The notes under the pieces are model-generated. The model did no database searches and was not told the origin of the DNA. It worked only from the letters and a program-made list of their open reading frames with translations. Of a DNA stretch of 32,397 nucleotides, positions 18,701 through 26,777 are shown in pieces. How positions within the stretch are numbered: position 1 is the first letter of the stretch; each line of letters begins with the position of its first letter. Source of the DNA: an uncultured Bacteroidota bacterium (GTDB lineage Bacteria; Bacteroidota; Bacteroidia; Chitinophagales; Chitinophagaceae); contig CAIRTW010000067.1 of NCBI GenBank assembly GCA_903881585.1, forward strand, positions 1 through 32,397, written 5' to 3'. Made by a program: the position numbers and the translations under genes.

Positions 18701-18799
18701 TACTGTTGTTCCCGCAGCCCGCGAACGGCTTTGGGCAACCGCATTTGCTGCATACAGGGCAACAACCGTAATAACTAAAAAGGTAAAGAACTGCTTCAT
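14666..18799 (-). CDS. Reprolysin-like (M12B) zinc metalloprotease with Ig domains and type A T9SS sorting domain
   Basis: 1,377 residues. Signal peptide at 1-22 (MKQFFTFLVITVVALYAANA). A propeptide-like region extends to about 220. The metzincin catalytic domain (about 225-455) has HEMGHEYGSNH at 376-386, giving zinc ligands His376, His380 and His386 with catalytic Glu377, and the Met-turn GTIMDYAG around Met415. It is therefore predicted active as a secreted endopeptidase. A module at about 460-740 (including TQTITWNVVGTDVAPVSAAN and VDIYVSTDGGFTW) is common after this protease type in Bacteroidota. Three BIG2-like modules, one Ig module and the shared C-terminal cassette follow, ending NSLTLSPNPSGGSFTIKG and HVVIDK. 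A weak promoter (TTG 18848-18850, TATTTTG 18825-18831 on the minus strand) lies just upstream. It appears monocistronic, between its own promoter and terminator. Confidence 0.94.
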   Translation of the reverse strand: MKQFFTFLVITVVALYAANAVAQSRSRAAGTTVTRQPVNYWHEVSSGAPSASLMPFHPRAYVSYRLDETELRAQMVSLSSDPQQGAIILLPLPDGTFRSFRVWQSSMMPDALAARYPDIKTFTGEAVDDGRITVKLDFTVFGFHAMIFQTDKTAFIDPYDHFHDGYYFAHYKKDEVRTFSQLMKCEVQSPDQVSPTHGVETQLLPQDLHADGHDAHRSAARTLNGWNLRTYRLALTADSFYCNAATGIVLPTITQAFSAMTTSMNRINGVYNREFSVQMNFCTNEDLLIFGCAGHTNGNDPFATIDNNGNACLTQNQTTATAIIGTANFDLGHVFTTGGGGVSSLGVVCNAGSKAQSCTGSPTPVGDGYDIDYVAHEMGHEYGSNHTFNNNADGSCSGNAVSSCAYEPGSGGTIMDYAGICNPDDLQYHSDPYFSASSLVQIVTKLNGAENACAVITSTGNHVDTLPHFIASYSIPYKTPFELIGPTSVDSTTIDSAKTYQWLQWNLGDFGKRLNQTYINGPIFRSFDPVYTTTRIFPNINMVLSGVLTNAGTEGAEGEKAPDTARHLTFKYVARGVISGYGCFHFPDDTIHLNAVQTPTKAGFKVTSQGTTGIVYLGGSTQTITWNVVGTDVAPVSAANVDIYVSTDGGFTWTYTVGTFPNTGTASVVLPNPATSSTTARIKVKGNGNVFFNINSNNFTLNNNPLTVGPINGAFSICQGATTTLTDGSSGGTWSSSNTAVATIVSGSGLLTGVSGGTSVISYVATGGTVTQVITVNPLPTVSAITGTATVCTGSTTPLTDATGGGTWNSGSPAVASVSAAGLVSGLTAGTSLISYSVSNTCGTTNATIVVTVNTGAVVAPISGTRNICQGATTPLSDVTAAGTWSSSNTTVATIGAGGLASGLTAGTTIISYSVSSGCGGSAVATLTVNALPVASISPAGTYTICAGGSALFTASSGAGYTFQWQNGAGNITGATGVTYTAIAADNYRVTITNANGCGATSAYVTVVVGSGFTVVPSVSISADPGITICTSGADTFFANPVNGGASPTYQWYVNGLTAGAGAAYTYVPASGDVVSVLLTSSASCALPDTASSTVVVTMSAPVTPSVSITSLHADTTCAGDTAQFAALPVYGGTAPTYLWTENGTNVATGPYYTYMPHDGDTLVLTMTSNHPCVTTNVVVSSIFIVHVFSPSVNNLSVFVTQSSIAQGSVDTFIAIASGAGSAPTFQWFIDGIAVPGVSGPMYITDTLQGGQMVSCKETSSFACSTPNTVTSGGISVSVAAAGVAQVGNGINSLTLSPNPSGGSFTIKGSLRSGADEHVDIAVTDMLGQTVYKETAAVSNGKVNAQLNLSSIVPNGIYLVSVTAGEGHVVFHVVIDK

Positions 18800-18916
18800 T
18801 TTTGTTTGTTAGTTATAGTGTGGACAAAATATTACAACTCTAAATTACAAAAAATAAATCCCTGCTTATTGAATGTTTCCATATTTCCCCCTCGGCATAT
18901 GAAATAAGACTGGTAC

Positions 18917-18964
18917 CATTTCATCAGAAAGGCGTTCCTAGTGGAGCGCCTTTCTGATGAAATG
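18917..18964 (-). terminator. 18-bp perfect hairpin after the M4 protease gene
   Basis: The arm 18917-18934 is fully complementary to 18947-18964, with a 12-base loop. It starts 12 bases after the stop at 18977. No U tract follows on the minus strand, so it may act as an RNA 3'-end stabiliser or a weaker terminator instead of a classic one. Confidence 0.7.
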
Positions 18965-18976
18965 CTATTGCTGTTA

Positions 18977-20077
18977 TTATTTATCGATCACCACATGGAA
19001 CACAACGTGTCCGTCTCCTGATGTGATGCTCACAAGGTACATGCCATTTGCGATCGTATTGCCCAGGTTTATCTGCTGGTTGATCTTACCATTGCTGGCT
19101 GCAACGGTCCTTGTATAAACCGTCTGGCCAAGCATATCTGTTATCGCTACAGTTGCATTCTGATCCCCTGCAGATAACAGTGAACCCTTTATCGTGAATG
19201 AACCTGCATTGGGGTTAGGCAGCAAAGTGAAGCTGCTGATGCCACTTACCTGCTGAACACCCGTTGGTGCAACCGAAACCAGGATACCACCGCTGGTCAC
19301 CACATTAGGCTCAGAGCAAACAAAACTGCTCATTTCCCGGCAGTTTACTATTTGCCCATCCCGCAGCGAGTCTGTTATATACATAGGGGACGTTGCACCG
19401 GGAACCGGTGTGCCATTAATGTACCACTGGAATGTTGGCGCTGCACCTGCACCGCTTGCAACAGCGATAAATGTATCTACTGATCCCGACGATATGTTCG
19501 ACTGCGTAACGAATACCGAAAGATCATTCACTGAAGGAGCAAACACATGCACTATAAAGATGTTGCTGACAGCAACATTCGTAGTAAGGCAAGGATAGTT
19601 GCTGGTCATGGTCAGTATCAGTGTATCGCCATCATGCGGCGGATAGATATAGTAAGGCCCTGTAGCTACGTTTATGCCGTTCTCCGTCCACAAGTACGTA
19701 GGGGCTGTGCCTCCAAAAACAGGTACGGCGGCAAACTGCACCGTATCACCGGCACAGGTGCTGTCGCCATGCACTGATGTAATGCTTACCGCCGGTGTCA
19801 TCAGTGGGCTCACCGTGATCACGATACTTGTACTTGCGGTATCCGGTGTTGCACATCCTGCATTGCTGGTCAACAGACAGGTTACAATATCGCCGCCATT
19901 AGGCACATAAGTGTAAGTAGATCCCGCGCCTGCAACAATACCATTTACACTCCATTGGTAAACCGGGGCGCCGCCGCCATTTACCGGGTTGCCTGTAAAT
20001 GTTTCTGATGGCGCCGGCATACAAACCGTATCACCAAGGCTCGATGTAATACTAACGGAAGGAACTACAGCCGTGGT
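18977..20077 (-). repeat. C-terminal cassette copy 3
   Basis: Encodes three Ig modules and a type A sorting domain matching copies at 9877-10980 and 14666-15763. The hairpin after this copy has a different sequence, so the similarity ends near the stop codon. Confidence 0.8.
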
Positions 20078-23000
20078 ACCTACCGTCACGGATACCAAAG
20101 CAGATGAACCGGAGCAACCATTTGCATCGGTAGTCACCACACCGTAATTTTCAGTAGCGCTTGCACTGTAAGTAGCGCCTGTAGCGCCGGTAATATCCGA
20201 GCCACCTGCCTGCCACTGATAGCTGATGCCGGTGGCCGATGTAGCGCCAAGTGATGCGCTTGCCCCAAGGCAAAGTGTAATAGGTCCGGCCGGGCTGATC
20301 GTAACTGTTGGAAGTGCATTTACGGTAACAACAGCTGTAGCGCTTGACGTACAACCTGAAGTGGTCACTGCATAACTTATCGTAGCAGTACCTGCACCTG
20401 TACCTGTCACCGCACCTGTGGCATCAACAGTAGCAACCGCAGGAGCGCCGCTGCTCCACGTGCCCGCAGGCTCGGTATTGGAGAGATCCGTCACGCTGCC
20501 AAGACATACTGATAGAGTGCCTCCAATAGCGGATACTGCTGTAGGGCCTGAAACAGTCACTATTGTAGTAGCATAAGCAGTACCGCATGTATTTGTTGCC
20601 GCATAAGAGATAAGAGCTGTCCCTGCAGATATGCCGGACACAAGGCCAGTAGCATCAACCGTTGCTACCACAGTGTTTCCGCTGCTCCATACGCCGCCGG
20701 TAGTCGCATCTGTAAGTGGCGTTGTCAGCCCGATACATACAACACCAACACCGGTGATCGGCGCAGCTGATACAGAATTAACAGTCACAGCTACAGGCAA
20801 TGAGGTGCTGTCGCAACCCGATGTTTTGTATTCCATAACCGTATAGCTGCCGCCTGCGCTTGCAGTATAGCTGGAAGTTGTGGCGCCTGGTATTGCTACC
20901 CCGCCAAGCTCCCATTGATAGTTGAGCCCGGTAGCGGTATTTGCATTTAATATTACACTGCCCGGTGAGCAGAATGTTGTTGACCCTGCCGGGGTAATAA
21001 CCGAAGGAGGTGGAGTGCATATCGGCCCATCTACAAGGAAGTATCTCGAGAAGCCGGTGAATGTGCCTTTGAAGCCTACATAGTTAGAGCCGGTAAGCAA
21101 TGTTGGTGTTACCTCTATAGAGTTGGCCGGTGTTATCGTAGCATCGGTAGGCTCATCTGTTTTCAGCAGGAATAAAGTACCTGCCGCAACACCATTCAAC
21201 TCCGTATTCGTCAGGTACATGGTAATATCATAAGTAGTTATCGAAGCGCTCAATGATGGCGTCACCGATATTTCCTTCAGCGACCTGTTGATCGAAGAGA
21301 AAACGGCGGGTACAAAACCTACGCCGCCTTGAGTAACTGTAGCATTCGTACACCCGAGATTATAAGTGACGTTATTAAGGCCTGCTATCAGGGATGTATC
21401 CCCGGTGGTAGTATAGAAATATACCTCTTCGCCTGAATTTACAAGCCAGGTTTCTGTACTTCCAGCCACGGTTTCAATATGCGTAGGCGGTACTGTTTGT
21501 TTAAACCGTACCACGGGGCGTGCGGTATTCTGGGTGGCCGCATTGTACCCCAGCGTACAGCCGGTACCAGTTCCTGTATTTGATATATTATTGTCAAATA
21601 CCACTCCGCCTTCCTGTATACCGTCCATCTTATCGTTTCCGGTGAACGCCGCAGCGTTTTGCCCGTAGCATATTTCTACAGCCACATTGCTGACTCCGTC
21701 CCATGCGAAATTGGTCGTAAAATTAATGGAATCCATCCCCAGATTAGTGGTCACATTGCCAGTAAACACTGTGGTTAGGCCGGTCGCAAATGCGGTGCCC
21801 AGGTCGGCAATAGCAGTATTGCCCATGCTGATGGTATAACCAATATACGGAGCCGTAGATGCCTTGGTTGTAATGTTGAAGGCGATCTGCGATAATGGCG
21901 CGCCTTTTCGCACACCCGCAGCGGACAGCTCGCTTGCGTACAGCAGGAACTGCTGATGGGCCCGTCTGTCCAGACCGGTGAATGCAGATGTCAGATTGGA
22001 AGTCACGAGGGTCCCAGCGTTAAGTATAGGATAATTGACACCTCCCAATAAAGGAACACTATCATCATTATCTATATACACCTGCATGGTATCATTTGTA
22101 GGCGATATTGATGCATCGCTGCCTCCTGCACTGAGTGTAAATGCCAGCCTGAAACTCTTGCTGTCGTTAACAGCGCCATTGTCAGCGATGGTCATACTGA
22201 GATACTGAGTGGATGTATCCCCCGGCGCCCACGAAAGTGTTGATACCAGTAGCTGGTAATCAACCCCCACAATGCCGGTACCTCCGGGAGCAATGAGCAC
22301 ATTCACAGTTGGTGTGCCGCCAGTGATCGCCGGGCCAAAAGGCTTCATGCCAATTGAGATCGTCTTAACAGCGGGACATGAGGTAGTTGGTACTTTCTCA
22401 GCAATATGCTGAACTGTGTTTACAAAACCGATCTGTGGGGTGCATGGCACAAAATTAGCGCCTACACCCACGGCATACCACGCGGCCGTAACTGCCTGCA
22501 CCTCATTTGAGCAGGCACCGTAAAGCGTAGTGGCGGCGGCAATGGATGTTGTTCGCAATACGGGGTAAGTAGCATTATCGGCAAGTATCAGTTCTGTCTG
22601 ATAAAGGATATTCTGCGAAATTGTAAAATCCTGGCCCGCTACGGTATAGCTGTTGCCAAGGTCATTTGTTCCGGATCCGCCCTCGGTCAGTAAGTAGTAC
22701 CATTTACTGATAACACCCATATTCGTATGCACGCCACATTGATCATTCCCACCGCCTGGCGTACAGGTAGTTACACTATACCAGTTGGTGCCAAGGTATG
22801 TATCTGGCAGCCCGAACAGCTTCGGATAATCCAGCCTGCGCAGCGGCGTGCCGCAGCCTATCTCTTCGCCCATCCACCATGTTTGTTTTGGCACAGCATC
22901 CACTTCGTGCGGGTTGCCCCAGTTTTCTATCGTAGCGCCCCAGCAGTCACTGAGCCCTTCGTCTATACCTCCCGACTCCTTCGAATAGATGAGGTTACAC

Positions 23001-24178
23001 GTAGCCTGGCACACGCCATGGCCTATTTCGTGAGCGGTAACATCAAGACTTACAAGCGGTGTAAATCCCCCGCCTGCGCAGCCAGATCCGTCTCCATAGG
23101 TCATTTCAGTGCCATTCCAGTAAGCGTTATCATAATTGTTGCTGTAGTGCACATATTGCAGCAATACTCCATTAAGATTATCCCAGCTCAGGCGTCCCTG
23201 TACATTCTTCCAGTAATCATACACTATTTCAGCTCCCCAGTGTGCATCCAGCGCCACGGTATCGGCGGTTGACGTCGGCCATGTGTCAGCTGCGCTTGTA
23301 TATTCCAGGGCAGTGGCATAGTTGGTGCCGTGGTTAAGGTTAAAGGTATGCACTCCGTTCCCTCTCGTAGAGTCAAACAGCTCATAAGTAGCGCCTACAT
23401 GCGACGTCTGGAAGGGCACTACCCCGCTATATTCCGAGTGCCCCGTTACCGCAGTGTGTTTGATAAGCGAGTTTGAAAACAGCATTTTACCGGTTACAGC
23501 ATCTATATACACCACCTGCCGGCTCATTGGCCGTATCGCATATATATTGAACGACCATGCCAGGTGCAACTTCCGGTCGTCTTTGCCGCTGGAGTAGTCT
23601 TCTATCAACTCCAACTGGCCTTTCGGCAGGTAAGAAGTGTCAGGATTGTTAGACATTGCCTTAATACGGCCTTCCTCAGCAGGGTCCTGCCACATGTATT
23701 TTTCAGCTCCTACATAACTCAGCGCATTTGTAAACGCAGCACTGGCGCTGATTGCCGGCACTGTAGAAAATGAGTTATCTATCGGGTAATAGTTGCCCGT
23801 GATAAAACTTACTTTACCATCTTTGCTCATTAATGTATAGCTGCCGTACGACACCTTGATACCTTTATAGTACTCAGTATAGCGGTCGGAAGTGACCTTC
23901 ATTTTGGTAGTAGTGGAATATTGCAGCTGCATATGCGTATTCACGCCATCCATTCCCAGGTATTTCATGAAAATGTCACGTGACTGGGCAGGTTTCCAGT
24001 TTGCGTTCTGTGAAAACGAGATGGACACAGGCGTATGATCTGTCTTATTTCTTTCTATAGATAGGATGGTCTTGTCGGCATTTGTTTGCTGCGCACTTAC
24101 AGTTGTGCCAAATAACAATGTACATACAGGTAAAAGCAGCGCATAATTTCTCATCATGCTCTTCGTAAAGAAATACAT
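18977..24178 (-). CDS. M4 (thermolysin-like) metalloprotease with Ig domains and type A T9SS sorting domain
   Basis: 1,733 residues from the ATG at 24178. The frame extends to 24247, but the -7 box at 24223-24230 lies inside that part, so the longer start would be upstream of transcription. MM at 24157/24154 is an alternative start. The signal ends near LLLPVCTLLFGTTVSA. An FTP-type propeptide lies at about 90-130 (RYTEYYKGIKVSYGSY). The M4 domain (about 300-600) has HEIGH at 383-387, GGIDEGLSD with zinc ligand Glu407, and GVHTNMGVISKWYYLL with catalytic His484, so it should be active. A Calx-beta-like stretch (about 600-720), a jelly-roll-like region with a TARPVVRF end (about 725-910), two Ig modules, two BIG2-like modules and the shared C-terminal cassette follow. 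The end reads FTLLPNPNAGSFTIKG and HVVIDK. It is divergent to the peroxidase gene and is probably a secreted peptidase. Confidence 0.94.
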   Translation of the reverse strand: MYFFTKSMMRNYALLLPVCTLLFGTTVSAQQTNADKTILSIERNKTDHTPVSISFSQNANWKPAQSRDIFMKYLGMDGVNTHMQLQYSTTTKMKVTSDRYTEYYKGIKVSYGSYTLMSKDGKVSFITGNYYPIDNSFSTVPAISASAAFTNALSYVGAEKYMWQDPAEEGRIKAMSNNPDTSYLPKGQLELIEDYSSGKDDRKLHLAWSFNIYAIRPMSRQVVYIDAVTGKMLFSNSLIKHTAVTGHSEYSGVVPFQTSHVGATYELFDSTRGNGVHTFNLNHGTNYATALEYTSAADTWPTSTADTVALDAHWGAEIVYDYWKNVQGRLSWDNLNGVLLQYVHYSNNYDNAYWNGTEMTYGDGSGCAGGGFTPLVSLDVTAHEIGHGVCQATCNLIYSKESGGIDEGLSDCWGATIENWGNPHEVDAVPKQTWWMGEEIGCGTPLRRLDYPKLFGLPDTYLGTNWYSVTTCTPGGGNDQCGVHTNMGVISKWYYLLTEGGSGTNDLGNSYTVAGQDFTISQNILYQTELILADNATYPVLRTTSIAAATTLYGACSNEVQAVTAAWYAVGVGANFVPCTPQIGFVNTVQHIAEKVPTTSCPAVKTISIGMKPFGPAITGGTPTVNVLIAPGGTGIVGVDYQLLVSTLSWAPGDTSTQYLSMTIADNGAVNDSKSFRLAFTLSAGGSDASISPTNDTMQVYIDNDDSVPLLGGVNYPILNAGTLVTSNLTSAFTGLDRRAHQQFLLYASELSAAGVRKGAPLSQIAFNITTKASTAPYIGYTISMGNTAIADLGTAFATGLTTVFTGNVTTNLGMDSINFTTNFAWDGVSNVAVEICYGQNAAAFTGNDKMDGIQEGGVVFDNNISNTGTGTGCTLGYNAATQNTARPVVRFKQTVPPTHIETVAGSTETWLVNSGEEVYFYTTTGDTSLIAGLNNVTYNLGCTNATVTQGGVGFVPAVFSSINRSLKEISVTPSLSASITTYDITMYLTNTELNGVAAGTLFLLKTDEPTDATITPANSIEVTPTLLTGSNYVGFKGTFTGFSRYFLVDGPICTPPPSVITPAGSTTFCSPGSVILNANTATGLNYQWELGGVAIPGATTSSYTASAGGSYTVMEYKTSGCDSTSLPVAVTVNSVSAAPITGVGVVCIGLTTPLTDATTGGVWSSGNTVVATVDATGLVSGISAGTALISYAATNTCGTAYATTIVTVSGPTAVSAIGGTLSVCLGSVTDLSNTEPAGTWSSGAPAVATVDATGAVTGTGAGTATISYAVTTSGCTSSATAVVTVNALPTVTISPAGPITLCLGASASLGATSATGISYQWQAGGSDITGATGATYSASATENYGVVTTDANGCSGSSALVSVTVGTTAVVPSVSITSSLGDTVCMPAPSETFTGNPVNGGGAPVYQWSVNGIVAGAGSTYTYVPNGGDIVTCLLTSNAGCATPDTASTSIVITVSPLMTPAVSITSVHGDSTCAGDTVQFAAVPVFGGTAPTYLWTENGINVATGPYYIYPPHDGDTLILTMTSNYPCLTTNVAVSNIFIVHVFAPSVNDLSVFVTQSNISSGSVDTFIAVASGAGAAPTFQWYINGTPVPGATSPMYITDSLRDGQIVNCREMSSFVCSEPNVVTSGGILVSVAPTGVQQVSGISSFTLLPNPNAGSFTIKGSLLSAGDQNATVAITDMLGQTVYTRTVAASNGKINQQINLGNTIANGMYLVSITSGDGHVVFHVVIDK

Positions 24179-24222
24179 ATACTCAGTATTTTTATGGTTG
24201 GAAATAATAACTCGTAATTTAA

Positions 24223-24230
24223 CAAAGCTA
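24223..24230 (-). promoter_or_regulatory. -7 box (TAGCTTTG) of the M4 protease gene
   Basis: An exact match to TAnnTTTG on the minus strand, 44 bases before the ATG at 24178. A small hairpin (CACCC 24241-24245, GGGTG 24252-24256) sits directly upstream where the -33 element would lie. No TTG at standard spacing was found. Confidence 0.55.
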
Positions 24231-24329
24231 TGTAAAAAATCACCCAATGAGGGGTGAAAGCCAGTTATTTAGTGGCGAATAACCCTTCAAATAAAAAACA
24301 ACGACAATGTGTGTCCGAGGCCATCTATT

Positions 24330-24363
24330 TTGCATATAAATTAAAAAACCACGCTTACATTTG
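24330..24363 (+). promoter_or_regulatory. Promoter of the peroxidase-cytochrome operon
   Basis: TTG (24330-24332) is followed after 23 bases by TACATTTG (24356-24363), an exact TAnnTTTG box. The ATG of the peroxidase gene follows 38 bases later. This is the best complete Bacteroidota-type promoter in the window. Confidence 0.6.
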
Positions 24364-24401
24364 AGTATTCAAACGCTGTTTGAGTACTCTGAACGAAACT
24401 A

Positions 24402-26321
24402 ATGATGAAAAAGATACGGATTCTGTCTGTGATTGTAGCGGTGGTAGTTTGTTCTTTTACGCTTGGCAAACAGGCCACCACTTACCGCACACATTACGTC
24501 AATGCACTCAGCGGTTTTGAAGAAGCCACCCATACTTTATACAACACCATAAAGAACACCGACTGCGCCTCCGCTCCCGGCAAAGCACAGATAAAACAGG
24601 AGATTGGCAACGCGCGGCTGAAAATGAAAGGGATAGATATATGGCTGCGCTACCTGGAACCTGTTGCCTATAATAAGATCAATGGCCCGCTGCCCGTGGA
24701 GTGGGAAAATGAAGTATTTGAAAAGTTTGAAAAACCATACCGCAGGGAGGGAGCCGGACTGTCGTTAGCGGAGCTATACCTCGATAACCCCACTATAAAT
24801 AAAGACACCTTGCTGCAACTGGTGCAGCAATCACTTACTGCCATCAAAACATACCAGGCCGATTCTATAACCGGGCAGCTGGATACTTTCGATCATTTCT
24901 TCCTTGCCAACAGGCTCTTCCTGCTCAACCTGGCCGCTGTCTATACCACCAGTTTCGAATGCCCCGACCCTAAAAATGTGGTCCCGGAACTCCAGTCTAT
25001 GCTTGCCGAAATAAAAAGTATCTGCTCTGATTTCAACGTGTCCTTCCCGGCAACACCTCTTACTAACGACTACCTGGCTCTGTACGATAAAACCATATCC
25101 TTTGTCAACGCCCAGCCCACAGACTATACACAGTTCGATCATTACACATTCATCAAAGACTATGTCAATCCGCTCTTTGCTATTAACCAAAAGCTCATTA
25201 ATGCGTATGGCGTAATGTCAAAAAGCTATAACGACTATACCTTGAACAATGATGCGCCCTCCATTTTCGATAAGGCGCTCTATACACCACAAAACTCGAA
25301 AGGGATATTTTCACTGGTAAAAGATCCCGCGACACTGGAAGAAATAAAGCACATAGGCAAACTGCTGTTTTACGATCCCATTCTCTCGGGCAATAACCGG
25401 CGCAGCTGCATATCCTGCCATAAATCCACACAGTATTTCACAGACACTGCTGTGCAGACCAGTATGCAGTTCAACGAAAAAGAAAGGCTCACAAGAAATA
25501 CACCTTCGCTGGTAAATGTGATCTACAATCACCTGCTGATGCTGGATGGCAAGCACATTTCTTTGCAGGCACAGGGCAGGGCCGTAATGACCAACCCAAT
25601 AGAGATGGGCGGCAATGAACACGATATTGTTACCAAGGTGCTGAGCTGCAAGGAATACAAAACAGCATTCAAAAAATTTGCTAAGTTAACACCAGAAGCA
25701 AAAGATGTTTCCTTCGAACACATCGTCTCCGCAGTCACCTATTATTACAGCGAGTTCAGCAACTACTATGCGCCGTTCGATGATGCCATGAACAGCAATA
25801 AACCTGTTAGCACAGAAAGTATAAAAGGCTTCAATCTGTTCATGGGTAAAGCCCGGTGCGCAACCTGCCACTTCGTTCCGCAGTTCAACGGGGTGAAGCC
25901 GCCTTATATCAGCTCTGAGTTCGAGGTACTGGGCATACCTTCCGACACCACCTATCATACCCTAAGCGAAGACCGCGGACGATATGAGGTAAACCCCGCC
26001 GATGAAACAATGCACGCCTTCAGGACCGGATCTATTCGAAACGCAGCATACACCAAGCCATACATGCACAATGGCGTCTTCACCACATTGGAGCAAGTTG
26101 TGGATTTTTATGATGCCGGCGGCGGCATGGGAAAAAAGCTCCCTGTCGCCAACCAGACCCTTTCTTCCGACTCATTAAAACTAAGCAGTTCGGAAAAAAA
26201 AGAATTAATTTCGTTCATGCATTCGCTGAATGAAAAGATCATTTTCCAGATGCCGCCCGAAACATTGCCTGCATCTTCCAGCAAGGAACTCAACAGCAGA
26301 AAAGTTGGCGGCGAATACTGA
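24402..26321 (+). CDS. Di-heme cytochrome c peroxidase / MauG-family protein with long helical N-terminal extension
   Basis: 639 residues, starting MMKKIRILSVIVAVVVCSFT (signal peptide or anchor). Residues about 30-300 are mostly helical, with many Leu, Asp and Tyr, and match no family I can name. An imelysin-like or other helical fold is possible. Residues about 305-610 are the di-heme peroxidase: first heme site CISCH at 336-340, second CATCH at 486-490, plus LLFYDPILSGNNRRSC and the C-terminal TKPYMHNGVFTTLEQVVDFY typical of the family. Standard bacterial peroxidases of this type are about 330-350 residues, so the extension nearly doubles the length. It would use electrons from a small cytochrome to reduce H2O2, or oxidise another substrate, in the periplasm. 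A cytochrome c lipoprotein gene follows after 19 bases. Confidence 0.93.
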   Translation: MMKKIRILSVIVAVVVCSFTLGKQATTYRTHYVNALSGFEEATHTLYNTIKNTDCASAPGKAQIKQEIGNARLKMKGIDIWLRYLEPVAYNKINGPLPVEWENEVFEKFEKPYRREGAGLSLAELYLDNPTINKDTLLQLVQQSLTAIKTYQADSITGQLDTFDHFFLANRLFLLNLAAVYTTSFECPDPKNVVPELQSMLAEIKSICSDFNVSFPATPLTNDYLALYDKTISFVNAQPTDYTQFDHYTFIKDYVNPLFAINQKLINAYGVMSKSYNDYTLNNDAPSIFDKALYTPQNSKGIFSLVKDPATLEEIKHIGKLLFYDPILSGNNRRSCISCHKSTQYFTDTAVQTSMQFNEKERLTRNTPSLVNVIYNHLLMLDGKHISLQAQGRAVMTNPIEMGGNEHDIVTKVLSCKEYKTAFKKFAKLTPEAKDVSFEHIVSAVTYYYSEFSNYYAPFDDAMNSNKPVSTESIKGFNLFMGKARCATCHFVPQFNGVKPPYISSEFEVLGIPSDTTYHTLSEDRGRYEVNPADETMHAFRTGSIRNAAYTKPYMHNGVFTTLEQVVDFYDAGGGMGKKLPVANQTLSSDSLKLSSSEKKELISFMHSLNEKIIFQMPPETLPASSSKELNSRKVGGEY

Positions 26322-26340
26322 GTAACGAAAAATAACACCG

Positions 26341-26745
26341 ATGAAAAAACAATACCCGGCCCTTTTATTCATAGCTGTCTGCGCTGCATTTATGCAATGT
26401 AAGAGCAGCAGCAAGATCACTTACAACATCCCCACTACCCTGTCAAAAACACAACACGATGAGCTGCTGGACAAATGCAAGAAGGGCAAAGAACTCTTTA
26501 AGGCAAATTGCTCCGGCTGCCATGGCATTTTCACCGCAGGGAAGGATGGCATACCCAATTTCACTGCTACGCAAATAGATAATTACTCTGCCCGCTTCCT
26601 AAGGCACGATCCAAAAAACCATGCGGTAACCAAAGAAATGAGCCCCGACCAGATGAATGATGTGCTCATGTTCCTGCGCTTCCGGAATGTGAAAAAGGCA
26701 GATAATACAGCGGAAAAAAAAGCTAACCCTCCCCTGCATCAGTAA
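26341..26745 (+). CDS. Cytochrome c lipoprotein, probable electron partner of the peroxidase
   Basis: 134 residues. The signal MKKQYPALLFIAVCAAFMQC ends in a lipobox with Cys20, so the protein is likely lipid-anchored. The single heme site is CSGCH at 57-61, in the context KGKELFKANCSGCHGIF. Met100 (KEMSPDQM) is a likely second heme ligand. The tail is polar. It starts 19 bases after the peroxidase gene and is probably co-transcribed. Electron donation to that enzyme is inferred from this pairing. Confidence 0.9.
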   Translation: MKKQYPALLFIAVCAAFMQCKSSSKITYNIPTTLSKTQHDELLDKCKKGKELFKANCSGCHGIFTAGKDGIPNFTATQIDNYSARFLRHDPKNHAVTKEMSPDQMNDVLMFLRFRNVKKADNTAEKKANPPLHQ

Positions 26746-26753
26746 CTTCCCTC

Positions 26754-26770
26754 GCCAGGATCCTTCCGGC
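26754..26770. terminator. Weak hairpin between convergent genes
   Basis: GCCAGGA (26754-26760) can pair with TTCCGGC (26764-26770) with one A-C mismatch, one wobble and a 3-base loop. It is the only stem seen in the 32 bases between the cytochrome gene and the convergent BIG2 gene, and no good U tract follows directly. Confidence 0.25.
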
Positions 26771-26777
26771 ATGCACA

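Noticed and set aside
24179-24247. Longer start at 24247 for the M4 protease
   Set aside because: The exact -7 box at 24223-24230 lies inside it, and the added residues do not improve the signal peptide.
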